DNA of 64,000 bases from the NCBI GenBank assembly GCA_004335835.1, contig RWJK01001356.1, positions 31,391 to 95,390 of the forward strand, written 5' to 3'. The first letter of the stretch is position 1. Every line of letters begins with the position of its first letter. The notes under the pieces were generated by a model, which worked only from the letters and a program-made list of their open reading frames with translations, searched no databases and was not told the origin of the DNA. Below, piece by piece: positions 12,282-23,483 of the stretch. A program made the position numbers and the translations under genes. The DNA is from Scenedesmus sp. ARA3. Lineage: Eukaryota > Chlorophyta > Chlorophyceae > Sphaeropleales > Scenedesmaceae.

Positions 12282-14078
12282 CGTGTAATGGCGGCTCACA
12301 TACCTTGATCAGTCAAGCTGGCATGCTCAGAGGCTTTGGAGGGTGCCTGCATGGAAGGTTCATGTGCACAGGCCAATTCCACTTCTTTTCCCAAAAGAGG
12401 TTGTTATGCTGCATCCTATGAGGAAGTGCACCGGAGTCTGTAGGGCGTTGCTGTCTGTTTCCAGATGCGTCAGGTCCAAAAGATTGTAGAACGATGTGGT
12501 ATCAGGTCATGGCGATCTGTTACAGTGTGCATCAGGCACAGAGATCTCGTACAGTATGGCACTATCTTTGAAGATCCGTCTACTGTGTGGCGTTGCGGTT
12601 GAAGACCCTGTATTGTGTGGCATCAGGTTTGTATATGTGTTTCAGAGTGAACCCACCCCAGCATCATATCAGGTGATCACATACCCTCCAGATCCAAAGG
12701 CACTAATCAGCTTTGCCGGTCCGCTGCCATTGCCGTTGGTCCAATGACTACACATGGCACCCCAGCCCAGCACAGTTGACTGGCAATGTCGCCAGGCACA
12801 AGTGCAATCATATGCCATCATTTCGCCGTATGCGTATAGTATTAGTGACACTGTGTCTTCCTTAGCTGGTGGTGACAGGCAGCTGGCTGAGTTGCTGCAG
12901 CAGTTGGCTGCAGCTGCACAACTGGCTATGTTATGAGGGTTGGTGGATTGATGTTTTGCAGATGTCCATGGCCGGGGTATGCCTGCCAAGTAGTATAAGG
13001 AACTCTGTGTCTTCCTTAGCTGCAGTTACGATGGTGGTGACAGGCAGCTGGCTCAGATGCTGCAGTGGCTGGCTAGTCAGTCTACACAACTGGCTTTGCT
13101 TTGATGGCTGTTGCGTTGATTATATCAGCACACTGATAGCGTACGCCAGCCATGATTGTTGCTAGCAGTGGCTACCGTATGATCGGTGACTGAGAATTGA
13201 AAGCATCATTTGCCGGCACTAGCCTGCAGCATTTAGCTGGGCTAAGCAGCTTCTGATACACATGGGGTGACTTGCAACATGCCTAAAAATGTATCACACA
13301 CACCCAAGCTGCTGAGCAATGTTGAGCCTAGTGACGGCATTGTAGTGAGAGTGTTGTTGCTTTGTACTGCACTCGGGGTGGCACACCCCTGCTGTGACAC
13401 ATGCGCTGCTCTATGCCTGCCTGTGGCTGGACACGCTCGCAGTGCATCATGTTGAGTGTTGATTTGTAGCTTGTATGCTTGTGGCACGTTTGTTCCCCAA
13501 CGCAGCCACCTTGGGTTCCACGTACGCTTATCTGGGTACACCCCTACATGCACATCTGCCATCCGCTTGCTGGTGACGTGGTTCGAAACCCTGTGCTTAC
13601 AGTTGCCAGAGGCAGGCGAGTTCAGTTCAGTCACGCGCACGCATGCTGGATTTCTGTTGTGAGTGTTCGTGTGCCAGATGCACACTTTGGAGTTTACACA
13701 CACGGGTGACCTCGCCCGTTTGGGGAGCCTATCATCGTCATATGACAGGCTCATTGCAATCTCACTGGCAACTGCCTGCTGAGCTGCAGCCTCCAGCAGT
13801 GCCCTGTCTGTTACTGCAGCGTCCGCAGCCCAGATCAGTACGAAATGCCACAACCATGTCATGACGGCAGCAGCTGACACAGCCAACTGGCTGAATGGCT
13901 CACTGCAACATACACATGAACTCAATGGCATCATCACAAGTGTCCTGCCAGATGCTGCTACTCACACGGCATTCAAGATGCCAACATCGATACACTACGA
14001 TACAGCAGTCCCTTGCAGATCAGAGAAGCCCTGCAGATCACAGAAGCACTCCGTTCAGCCACCGACATTTGCCAGCTG
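12282..14078. other. Poorly coding region between the Cys-rich gene and NAT10
   Basis: No convincing exon was found. A 231-codon open frame on the minus strand (13242-13937) lacks recognisable family features. The stretch presumably holds the 3' ends of the two convergent genes. A duplicated block at about 12848-12935 and 13003-13108 shares tgtgtcttccttagctg and ggtgacaggcagctggct. If the Cys-rich gene continues past 12281, its last exons would be here. Confidence 0.5.
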
Positions 14079-17000
14079 TCACTTGTTCTTGAACTTCTTG
14101 GGGTTGCCTCCCTGCTGCTTCTGCTTGTGCTTCTTGCTGCTGTCTTTGCCTCCATCCTTGCTGCTGCTGCCGATCTGCTTGCTGCTGCTCTGCTTGCCGC
14201 TGTCTGGCGTCTTGCTGCTCTTCACACTGACCATGCCGCCGCTCGCCAGCGCACCGCTTGCTGCTGCCTTTGCAAAGTCCTCGTCCGCGCCTGCAACAGC
14301 ATCAGACGCAACAGAATGCACAAAATGTCGGTGTGTTTTGTGACAACCATACCCCGGCATATGCAGCATTACTGAAAAAACAATTGCAGATTGTTCTGCC
14401 GACCTGATAAAGACAATTTCCAAACAACCAGAGGTGCATTATCAACAGATACTGGCGTATCAGTCGGTTGTGCCTATGCAAGCGGCGAAACAGCTCCTGC
14501 CCAAACCAGCTACACGTTCCATACCATCGCTTTCTAGCGTGTGCAGATGCAGCCACGCCCACGCATGATTAGGCCATCCAACATACTATCTCACTCCTGC
14601 CGCACCTGTGATGGCAAACAGCTGCAGGTCCTCAGGCCTGAACTGCTGCCGCATCTTCTCCCGCTCAACCGCTGCTGCTGCCTCCAGCTCATCGTCCAAG
14701 CTGATATCAACACCCTCTCCCAGCAGCGGTGCCCGGCTGGCTGCCGCATCTGCAGCAGTTGCTGCGGTGGCTGCTGCTGCTGTGAGGCGTGCAGGCCGCG
14801 GCAGCTGCCGCTCGACTTGAGCCTCCTTGACTGCCCGCAGGTGGCCGTGCAGCTTGCGGATGGCCTTGTTGAACAGCGCCAGCACCTGGATATAACATGT
14901 GTTTGACCAGCACATAAAAGCAGCAGTCAACACCAGTCAGACTCAAGCAAACAGGCAAATGTTGGCAGCGGGATTGCACACAGTCAGGCAGTATGAGTGC
15001 TGATACTTCATGCTGCATGAGACACCGCAGACTGGTTTGGTCAAGGTATGGTCAATGTAACGGTAAAAGTAACAGTTCAAATCACCTGATTGCTGGGCAG
15101 CCCCAGCTCCTTGTCTATTTCGGCCACCTCGCGCTGCTGCAGGCCCAAGCACAGCAGGATGGCTGCAACCTGCCTTGGTCAAACAATTATCAAAATAACA
15201 GTCAAAGTAACAGTCTGTCTCACCTGGTTGCTGGGCAGCCCCAGCTCCTTGTCTATTTCCGCCACCTCGCGCTGCTGCAGGCCCAGGCACAGCAGGATGG
15301 CTGCCTGGCCGTAGCTGAGCGTTGCCGGCAGCTGCCCTGACAGGTAGAGCCGCGTGAGGCTGGGCAGCAGGTCTAGGATGAGGTGGTAGTCAACCAGGTT
15401 GCTGCTGTAGGCCTGCAGGAAACACCAAACAATATGCGCAGCAGGTTCAGATGGGCAGCAGGTCCAGGATGAGGTGGTAGTCAACCAGGTTGCTGCTGTA
15501 GGCCTGCAGGAAATGATGACACACGCAGCTAAGCATATAGAGACGGCAAGAAGAAGCTTTGCACAGATGATCACAAGCAGCGAGCGCGACACAAGCGGGA
15601 CACCAACACAGTTCCCTCCTTACAAACAAAAGTCACTAAAACCGTGATTCGCCCACCTGCAGGCGCTTGAGGTCATACGGGCTCATCTGCCGCCCATCGC
15701 CGCGCGTCACCACCAGCCCCTGCTGCACTCCTGCAGCCCCATCTGCCTCACTGAACTGCAGCTTAGGGTTCAAGATAGACAGCGCCAGCGCCGGCGCCAT
15801 GCCCCTGAATGCCCCGCCAAGCAGCGACATGAAGCGCGCTTTAAAATCTGTTACAAACGGCTCCAGCCAGGCAGTGCCAGCGACCTCAGGGTGCTGCAGG
15901 GCTTGCAGCATCACGCAGGTGTGCTCGCCGGTGACGTCGCTGGCTGACTGGCGGATGTAGGCTGGCGCGTAGCCAGCGCGCTGCCAGAAGTTGAAGAGTT
16001 GCTGCGTCAGGCCGAAGGAGACACCCAGGTAGTGCAGCCGGATGGGCTTCCTGCAAGCAGGCAGGTGCAGGGAAGAGTGAGAACCGCTCCGCTGCAACCT
16101 GAAGTACAGCACCTAGATGACCTTAGATGAAGCACATGGAAAACACAGCAGGAGCATTGTCTTGTTCTCAGCAGCACAACTTTCACCGGCCAAATCAAGA
16201 GTGAACCAATGCGCCTGTGCAGCAGCCATTGCCTTGAATCACACCCACCTTTCGCTGATGTTGACCATTAGCGGCGGCAGGCCCTGCCTCGGCTTGACCT
16301 GCTCACTCATCAGCAGCGAGTCTCCGCCAGCTGCTGCATCGCCTGCGCCTGCTGCTGCTGCAGCTGCGCCGCCCTGCTGCTGCTCGTATGGATCCTCCAT
16401 GGTATCATCGTCATCATCCAGCTTGAGCAGCTCGCCCTGGAAGTAGCGCTTCAGCTGCTCCACAGCCCTGCATGGATCAGCGCACCAGCAGTGCATTCAG
16501 GACGTTTGGCACAGTGCTGGCTGGTGCACGAACACAATGCTGGATCCTACAGCTGAACATCTGCGGCTGCACGGATGGCACGCTCGCCACCAACTGGCTT
16601 CATCCAGACATTCGCCGACCTGTCCGACTTGCAATCGCAGGCAGTACACAGACTTGCTATCGCAAGCAATTAAAGACATGCCGAGGTGGCTGCATGCCGT
16701 GTTGCTTGAATGTCAACTGAGGGAACAGCTAAGAAACATGCGGGCCGCACCTGCTGCCGTAGCCTGTGCCGCTGAGCTCAGGGTGCACTGCAATGCGCAC
16801 TACGCGCGCCCCAGACAGCGCAGGGAAGTCCGGGTCCTGCAAACGTGGCAGGCAGCGCACACACATGCACGGATGCTTGAGGATTCAGGGATGTTCCGGC
16901 AAAGGAAACCATACGCAGAAACCCTCTGATGCAGCTGCAACTTTGGCTGTGTAAGGCAAACAATAGCTCTGAGGAAGAGCTGACTGCAGGGCAGAAACAT

Positions 17001-20000
17001 GCGATGTGCAAGGCAAACTCACGCAGTAAAACATGTGTCAAGGCTGGCCGTGACAACTGCTGCACGTGCTGACATGTACAACAACTGCCAGGCAGGCTTC
17101 GTACCTGGTACTGCTGGCCGATGGTCCACGGGATGAGGTCGCCCTGCGGCAGCTCTCCCCGTGCCAGGCTGCTGGCTGCGAGCTTGGCGTTGACAGCGCC
17201 CTCCAGCGCCACCTGGCGGCAGCAACAGTTACAACAATGAAGTACACCCCACACGCCGCTGATGAATGTTTGGTGTAAATCGCCAGAGAGCCTGCAAAGC
17301 ACCAGCTACGCCAACTATGTAGCTCTGCAATAATGTGTAATTAGAGCCTGACAGCAACCCCTCGGTTCCAGCAAGGGCATACAGCATGACAACATCCCAA
17401 GAAGACAGCAAACCAAGCAGCAACAGCAGTAACAGCAGCCCACCTGCACCACTGCCAGCACGTCCGGAAGCGCGTTCTGCGTCTCATCCACAGGCCCCAG
17501 TAGCACGTACAGCTGGTGCGCGGGCGCGTCAGCCAGCAGCAGCAGGTCGTTGGGCGTGTTCTTGTAGTGGCTGGCCACCAGCAGCGCCTGCACCTGCAGG
17601 AGCCAAGCAAACATGACAAGAGCATATCAAACAGATTAGGTGTGAACCTGTGAGACACGTAACCAAGCGCGCAGAATATGCACGCAGTAATCGCACGCAA
17701 GCACCCAGACAAACAGCACATCAGCGGACAAGCATATGCTTGCAGGAAAGCACCAGGCTGGCCGTACCCGCTGCAGGAAGGCCTCCGAGGCCTATTGGAA
17801 GCTGAAGAACGTGTCTAATACACCAAGAAGAGGTACACAAAATACGCATCAACACTCACCCCACACAACCCAACACAAGCATGCGCGCAGGTAAGCGCCT
17901 GGCAAACCTTACCCGTTGCAGGAAGGTATCTGAGGCACTGTGGAATCTGAAGAACATGTCTCTCCACACAAAAAAGCGGCACAAACACACATCAACAAAC
18001 TACACAACGACGCATAACACTGCTTGCAGGAAATGCAAGCCGGCAAATCTTACCCGCTGCAGGAAGGCTTCTGAGGCCTTGTGGAAGCTGAACAGGGTGT
18101 CTCGCTCCACATAGAACAGCTCGCAGCTGCTGGGGTGCGGCAGCTTGGCTGGCGGGCGCGGCAGGTGGGTGGCTGCGTCCAGGCACAGCACGCTGTGCAG
18201 CCAGGACTCCACAGGGTCGCCTGGCGCGTACCTGTTGGAAAAGGCGGGAAAACAGCAGCGAGCGTGAGCAGGCAACAGAAGTGTTGATGGTGGCAACAGC
18301 ACGCTGTGCAGCCAGGCCTCCACAGGGCCCCCTGGCGCGTACCTGTTTGGAAAATGGTGGGACAACAGCAAATGTAAGCAGGCAATAGAAGTGTTGATGG
18401 TGGCAGCAGCACGCTGTGCAGCTAGGACTCCACAGGGTCGCCTGGCGCGTGCCTATTTGGATAAAGGGCGGGAAAACAGCCTCAGCAAGCATGTGTGACA
18501 TATGATGGCGATGACATCTGTCGGTGCCAGCTCTGCCAAGTGATTCGAAGCAGTGCAAGTACGGTACACGAAGCCCAGCACAAGGCACAGAGCCAGAGCA
18601 GAGTACGGTCAAGCTAACAGCAGCACATAGCATACGACAAGTGCTGCGGGCACGGTCAAACACAGTCAAGCCTCACCTGATGGGCTCCTCCAGGGTGACC
18701 TCCCTGAAGGTGCGGCCCCCAGCAGCACCTCCCCCACCAGCAGCAGCAGCAGCAGCACCTCCAGCAGCACCGGGCTTGCTGCCTTTGCTGCCACCTGCTG
18801 CCTGCTCCCGCAGCTGCTGTATGAGCTTGAGTGACAGGCTGCGGCCGGTGCCCTCATAGCCGTTGACTGTGGAGCACAGGAACACCAGGTAGGGGCCCAG
18901 CATTGCCTGCAGGAAAAGTCAAACATGGACATAACATAGATGTAACACGTCACATGACATGTACTGTGGACCGTAAGTTGAGGTTGCTTACCGCAGACAA
19001 CACGAGGGCCAGCAGGACGCTTAGCACCAAATCCGGTAGTAAACACAAGATGCTGCCACAGTCACAGCTACTTGCTGTGGCTTGAATGGTGACATGATGA
19101 TGAGTCACAGCTACTGTCATGTGCTGCCACTTGCACCGTTTGAATGTTGTTACTAACGCACCTTGACCAGCGGCAGCGGGATGGCAGCAGCCTCGTCAAT
19201 CACCAGCAGCTCTGCCTGCGTCAGGCGGTTGGCGTGCTGCGGTTGGATGTACTGCACCGTCTGCAGACAAATAGAAGCATTGCAGCCGAGACAGGCAGCA
19301 GCAGTACAGGTGTTTAGGTGTGGCAGTCAAAAGCAGCAGAGCACAGGGTGAAGAGCGGGCAGCCGCAGTTTGCAAACAGAAACAGAGGCCAGAGAGTCCT
19401 ATGGCGGGCAGGTTCATGTATTGCATTGAAAACAAAATGGTTTTGACCTTGATTTGACCGCCACCCACCTGGTGGTGTGCCCCAAACACATTGACACGCA
19501 CCACTGCGCGGCCCAGTCCGGATTGGTGCTCTCCACCATGTGATAATCTTTGTTTTTGGAACATGCAAAAAGGTTTGGCGTTGACCTATTGATCACCACC
19601 CACCTGACGGTGTGCCCTGAACACGTTGACGCCCACCACAGCGCGGCCCCACGCAGGGTTGGTGCTCTCCACAGGTCATCATCTCTACTCACAAATGACC
19701 AAGCAATGCTCAACCACTACCCACCTGGCGGTGTGCTCTGAACACGTTGACGCGCACCACTGCGCGGCCCCAGTCGGGGTTGGTGCTCTCCACCAGGTCA
19801 TAGTCGATGTGCTCCTGGTAGCCGCACGCGTCCAGGCCCTTGAACACAAACTCAAACAGCGTGCGCAGGTTCTCCGGGGATGGCGCGGTCACAAAGATGT
19901 TGGCGTAGCCCAGCGCGATGGCACCTGCAGGGGAGAGGGAAACAGCAGCAAAGCAGGCCCTTGCATACAAACTTGAACAGCGTGCACAAGTTCTCGGGGG

Positions 20001-22443
20001 ACGGGGCGGTCACGAAGATACTGGCGTAGCCCAGCGCGATGGCACCTGGGGGGGGGTGAAGGGAAGACATCAACAAATATATTATTGTCAGCTAGCAGAC
20101 GGGGTAAGAGTGCAATGAGATGCTTCAACAGGCTGATGGTGTACGTGCTACAGGCCAGCATTACGTTCAGCCATGATCAGCTGCTTCAACGTTAGCTGCA
20201 TGTGCTTCCAATGTATTATAAACAGCGCCAACATGCAACTGCAGAAGTCCTGCCTGCAGCACGCTGCTGTTGCTGTAGTCGTATGCTGCTCTGCAAACAA
20301 TCGAACCCTATCACTGCAGTCAAACCGCCAGTCAAACCCACCAGCCAAAACCCACAGTCACCAACTCTGCTTATCTGCAATGGCCAGCCCCAGCGCTGCA
20401 GACTTGCCCTGGCCTCTGCTGGCTGTGAGCGCCCTCCATAGCTGCTGTACTCATAAGCTGCTCAGCAACCAAGTCCACCCGGTCTATGTAGTCAAACTGC
20501 CGGTCAAACCACCAGTCAAAATCACTCTGCTCACCTGCAATGGCCAGCCCCAGCGCTGCAGACTTGCCGCGTCCTCTGCTGGCGGTGAGCGCCAGCGTGC
20601 TGCGCAGCGTCTTCTCACTGGCAGCGTCCAGGAAGGTGACCAGCGCATGCGCTTGGTCCAGCGTACGGCAGCGCGACACCTGCGCATGTGCGGTTTGGCC
20701 ATGAATGTTGTCAGGCAGCAGCAGGAGGCAGGAGGTGCATGGCACGGCACCGTCCTGTTCGTTGTGTTTTGGCAGTCGCACCAGCAAAAGGCCTCAACTC
20801 AAAAGGCGTGCTGTACAGATCAGCTACAGAGACCACACAATCAGGAGCAACCCACCGGCAGCAGCAACAGCTGGGCAAGACATGATGCAACCACACAGCA
20901 TGCAACCCACCAGCGCCCCTGCCGGCTGCGTGTCTGTGAGGCTGTCCTTCAGGTCAGACAGCTCCGCCTGCCCTGCTGCCGAAGGATCATTCAGCAGCTT
21001 GCCATCAGGCCCCGTTGGCAGCGGCGCGATGTGCCGAATGAGGCTGCTGGTGGGCAGCACGTTGAGCTCGTCGTCCATGATGAGGCAGTGAGGGTTGCTG
21101 GCAAGCGACAGCACCAGCCGCTCGTTGAAGCGGCCTGCGGCATCAGAGCGAGCCATGCAGTGTGCGCAGATGCGTGCGTGTGCAGATTGGGTTCAGCAGA
21201 TGGCCGCAGAGAGCAGGTGGCTGTTTGATGCCAATAAGGATACGCCATTGAGAGTTGCTTGTATGCCGGGTGAGGCTGCTGCCTGTTCCTGCTGCTGCTG
21301 CTGCTGCTCCCTGCTGTGACATAATCCATCCCGTGCGCACCTGTGACTGTCTGGTGTGCGTCGGTGCGCAGCCGCGCGTGCACGTCCATGGTCAGCGTGT
21401 ACAACTGCGTGAGGCTCTTCAGGTTGCTCAGCAGCATGATGACGATGCCGCCGCCCTCCACAGTCTCCACGGTGCGCGCCAGCAGGTTGGGCGTCAGCGC
21501 CTCAAAGTCCTGCAAAGAGTTCCAAGGCTTTGATGTGAGGGTTCAAGAAACAGGGTTTGCAAGGTTTGAAGAGGACAGCAGCTGGCGAGACTTTTGGGGG
21601 GAGGGCGAGAGAGGATCCAGGCGGCTGCAAGCAGGCCCATATGTCATGCAGCTGCCCCCGCAGCATCCTGGTTCGAAGTGTATGTGACATCGCATCTGGT
21701 AGCCAACCAATACCTGACCAGCTATTGCTTCCAACAAACAACGCGCACCTGCAGCACTGCCATGCCATATGTGTTACCCAGAATGTTCTGCGTCTCATTG
21801 TAGTAGCAGTAGCGAATGCTGGTGCTGGCCACAAACAGCGCAAAGGGGTCCTCCTGCTCAGGGTCAAGCAGCCCACGCTGAGACATCTTCTTCAGCTGCT
21901 TCATGCGCTTCTTCTTGTGGCTGCAGGACGCAGTGCAGTCAACGGCAGGGGTGTGTTAGCTTGACCAAAGTTCGACTGGTGCTGGCCACAAACAGCGCAA
22001 AGGGGTCCTCCTGCTCAGGGTTAAGCAGGCCCCGCTGAGACATCTTCTTGAGGTGCTTGATGCGCTTCTTCTTGTGGCTGCAGGAAGCAGTAGCAGTGCA
22101 GTCAACGGCAGGGGTGTGTTAATTTGACCACATTGTGACTGGTGCTGGCCACATACAGCGCAAAGGGCTTCTTCTTGTGGCTGCACAAAGCAGCGCGGTC
22201 AATGGCAGCGGAGTGTTGTGTTGATTTGACCGGAATTTGACTGGTGTTGGAGTGGCCTGAGCGTTGAATTAAATTATGCGAGATGTTGGTGTTCACTTGC
22301 TACGAGTGTTCAGTTTGATGTATGGGGCGAAGATGCAGCATTCCATAGGGCAGCTGCTCGTGTCCGTGACAGTGTGCTACATTGTTGACAGAGCTGATTG
22401 CCTCGACAACTCCTGCTGTTGGCGCCGTTCATGCCATGTTATA

Positions 22444-22499
<56 letters not shown>

Positions 22500-23063
22500 C
22501 GCTTTCATACAAGAGCAAGTTTCAATGCGTGGTTTTGATGTAGTGCAGACAACAGCAGATTTTTGCTGACAAAAACAGAGCGCTTGCAGCTGAACAGCTA
22601 CTGACAGTGATCCTGCACTGCCCACCTTCACCTCTGCTGCCAGCATGTCAGCTACTGTTCAAACCGTGTCACGGCTGCCTTGTCGTCACTGTGTCAGGCA
22701 AGTACCACTAACACTGGCATCGCCAGCTGCCTGCCATGCTACCATCACAGCACCTATGTGATTCAATACTTCTGTACAACATTATTCTGACTGTCAATCA
22801 TGTCAAACGATACCAGGCTGCAAGCAGCAGCGGTGGCAGCAGCAGCAGCATCAGTTGCCAGCCCACCTGCTGAGTGCCAGGTCCTTTTTGTAGCACCACA
22901 GCACGCTGGGCCTCGCCTTCACTGAAGCCTTGCTGAGCATATAGTGCAGGTTGACGACCTGGTCCCTGCCCTTGTCTCCAATGAGCACAAACATAGCCCT
23001 CTGGCGGAGCTTGACACAGTTCTCCACCAGAGTGCGGATCCTGGAGTCCACCTTCTTCCTCAT
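14079..23063 (-). CDS. NAT10: RNA cytidine acetyltransferase (NAT10/Kre33 family), complete, 17 exons
   Basis: The family makes N4-acetylcytidine in 18S rRNA and tRNA, coupled to ATP hydrolysis, in the nucleolus. Exons in transcript order: 22867-23063, 21749-21920, 21341-21509, 20911-21134, 20535-20679, 19725-19924, 19162-19260, 18677-18906, 18054-18231, 17444-17593, 17105-17212, 16751-16836, 16249-16467, 15657-16050, 15224-15412, 14606-14885 and 14079-14290. They total 3252 nt, or 1083 residues, close to the usual length. Landmarks are MRKKVDSRIRTLVENCVKLR at the start, the Walker A loop SRGRGKSAALGLA, ALGYANIFVTAPSPENL, VIDEAAAIPLPLVK, GYEGTGRSLSLKLIQQLR and KNTPNDLLLLADAPAHQLY. The acetyl-CoA loop SGTGYGSRA, LHYLGVSFGLT and a Lys-rich nucleolar-type tail (KDSSKKHKQKQQGG) follow. 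An Ala/Gly insertion sits in exon 8. Seven of the exons have one to three partial copies in adjoining introns. Confidence 0.96.
15086..15172 (-). repeat. Copy of the 3' half of NAT10 exon 15 with its own donor
   Basis: The segment repeats the exon 15 end encoding LCLGLQQREVAEIDKELGLP, including a CAATCAG|GTGATT donor. It lies just downstream of the true donor at 15224. A second copy at about 15448-15505 repeats the exon's acceptor side (AYSSNLVDYHLILDLLP) upstream of the true acceptor. Both ends of one exon are therefore duplicated outward. Confidence 0.9.
17765..17965 (-). repeat. Two degenerate copies of the donor end of NAT10 exon 9
   Basis: Segments near 17765-17815 and 17912-17965 repeat the end of exon 9 (about 18054-18110, encoding FSFHKASEAFLQR). 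Both have accumulated substitutions. They lie inside the intron downstream of the true donor. Confidence 0.85.
18298..18462 (-). repeat. Two copies of the acceptor end of NAT10 exon 9
   Basis: Segments at about 18298-18345 and 18407-18460 repeat the exon 9 start encoding YAPGDPVESWLHSVL, with near-identical flanking intron (cgggaaaacagc; gaagtgttgatggtggcaac). The unit is about 110 bases. Confidence 0.9.
19455..19672 (-). repeat. Two copies of the donor end of NAT10 exon 6
   Basis: Segments at about 19465-19545 and 19595-19672 repeat the exon 6 end encoding ESTNPDWGRAVVRVNVF plus its cag|gtgggt donor (true donor at 19725). The unit is about 130 bases. Confidence 0.9.
19968..20050 (-). repeat. 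Copy of the acceptor end of NAT10 exon 6
   Basis: This repeats about 78 bases at the start of exon 6 (GAIALGYASIFVTAPSPENL) upstream of the true acceptor at 19924. The acceptor context has changed to a C-rich run before AG. Confidence 0.9.
20362..20430 (-). repeat. Copy of the Walker A / donor end of NAT10 exon 5
   Basis: This repeats the end of exon 5 (20535-20600), which encodes the P-loop region and GLAIAG with the following donor. It lies about 165 bases into the intron. Confidence 0.85.
21975..22192 (-). repeat. Two copies of the acceptor end of NAT10 exon 2
   Basis: A copy at about 21979-22086 repeats the exon 2 start (SHKKKRIKHLKKMSQRGLL, then EQEDPFALFVASTS) and its CTGCAG acceptor. 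A shorter third copy at 22140-22190 keeps only PFALYVASTS fused to the acceptor-side sequence, so it carries an internal deletion. Confidence 0.9.
22441..22499. repeat. Long CTG/CAG microsatellite in NAT10 intron 1
   Basis: An almost pure run of about 19 GCT/CTG triplets. In the NAT10 transcript it reads as CAG. Confidence 0.95.
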
Positions 23064-23483
23064 GGCTGCTGGTAAGATAAAACAACGTCAAAAAACGGTG
23101 CTCATCAACGAAGCTCGGCCAGGAGGTGCCTGTAATCTGGTTCCGAGCGTACTGTGGCCGCAAGCCGTAACTACTGCTGGCAGAAGTATGCAGGCACCCT
23201 CAAGCCCGTTTAAAACGTTCAATCAGCACCGGCGTATACTTTTCGTGTTTTCTGATAGGCAAGGCTGCTTGCTTTGAGGTTGTAACTGTCAGATGACAAG
23301 CCCTTGTTCAGTGTTGCTCGTTGTTCAGGCAACGGGCCTGGTCGCGATGATAGTATTGCAGCCTAGTAAAAGTAATTGCTGTGATACCGACCTGTAGTCG
23401 CCTCCAAAGTCTGTAGTGCCAGGCACTACTACGTTTGCTTTGGCTCTGCTCCACTTCTTTTTGTGATCAAGCCACGATCTTCA
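23064..23483. promoter_or_regulatory. Divergent promoter region between NAT10 and the lumen hydrolase
   Basis: The 420 bases separate the start codons of two genes transcribed away from each other. They must contain both 5' UTRs and promoters. No TATA box or named motif is clear. Confidence 0.55.

Noticed and set aside
13575..13600. tRNA-like B box (gtggttcgaaaccc)
   Set aside because: The surrounding 75 bases do not fold into a cloverleaf by eye and no A box is present.
13242..13937. 231-codon minus-strand open frame as a gene
   Set aside because: Composition resembles read-through of the opposite strand. No signal, domain or splice structure supports it.
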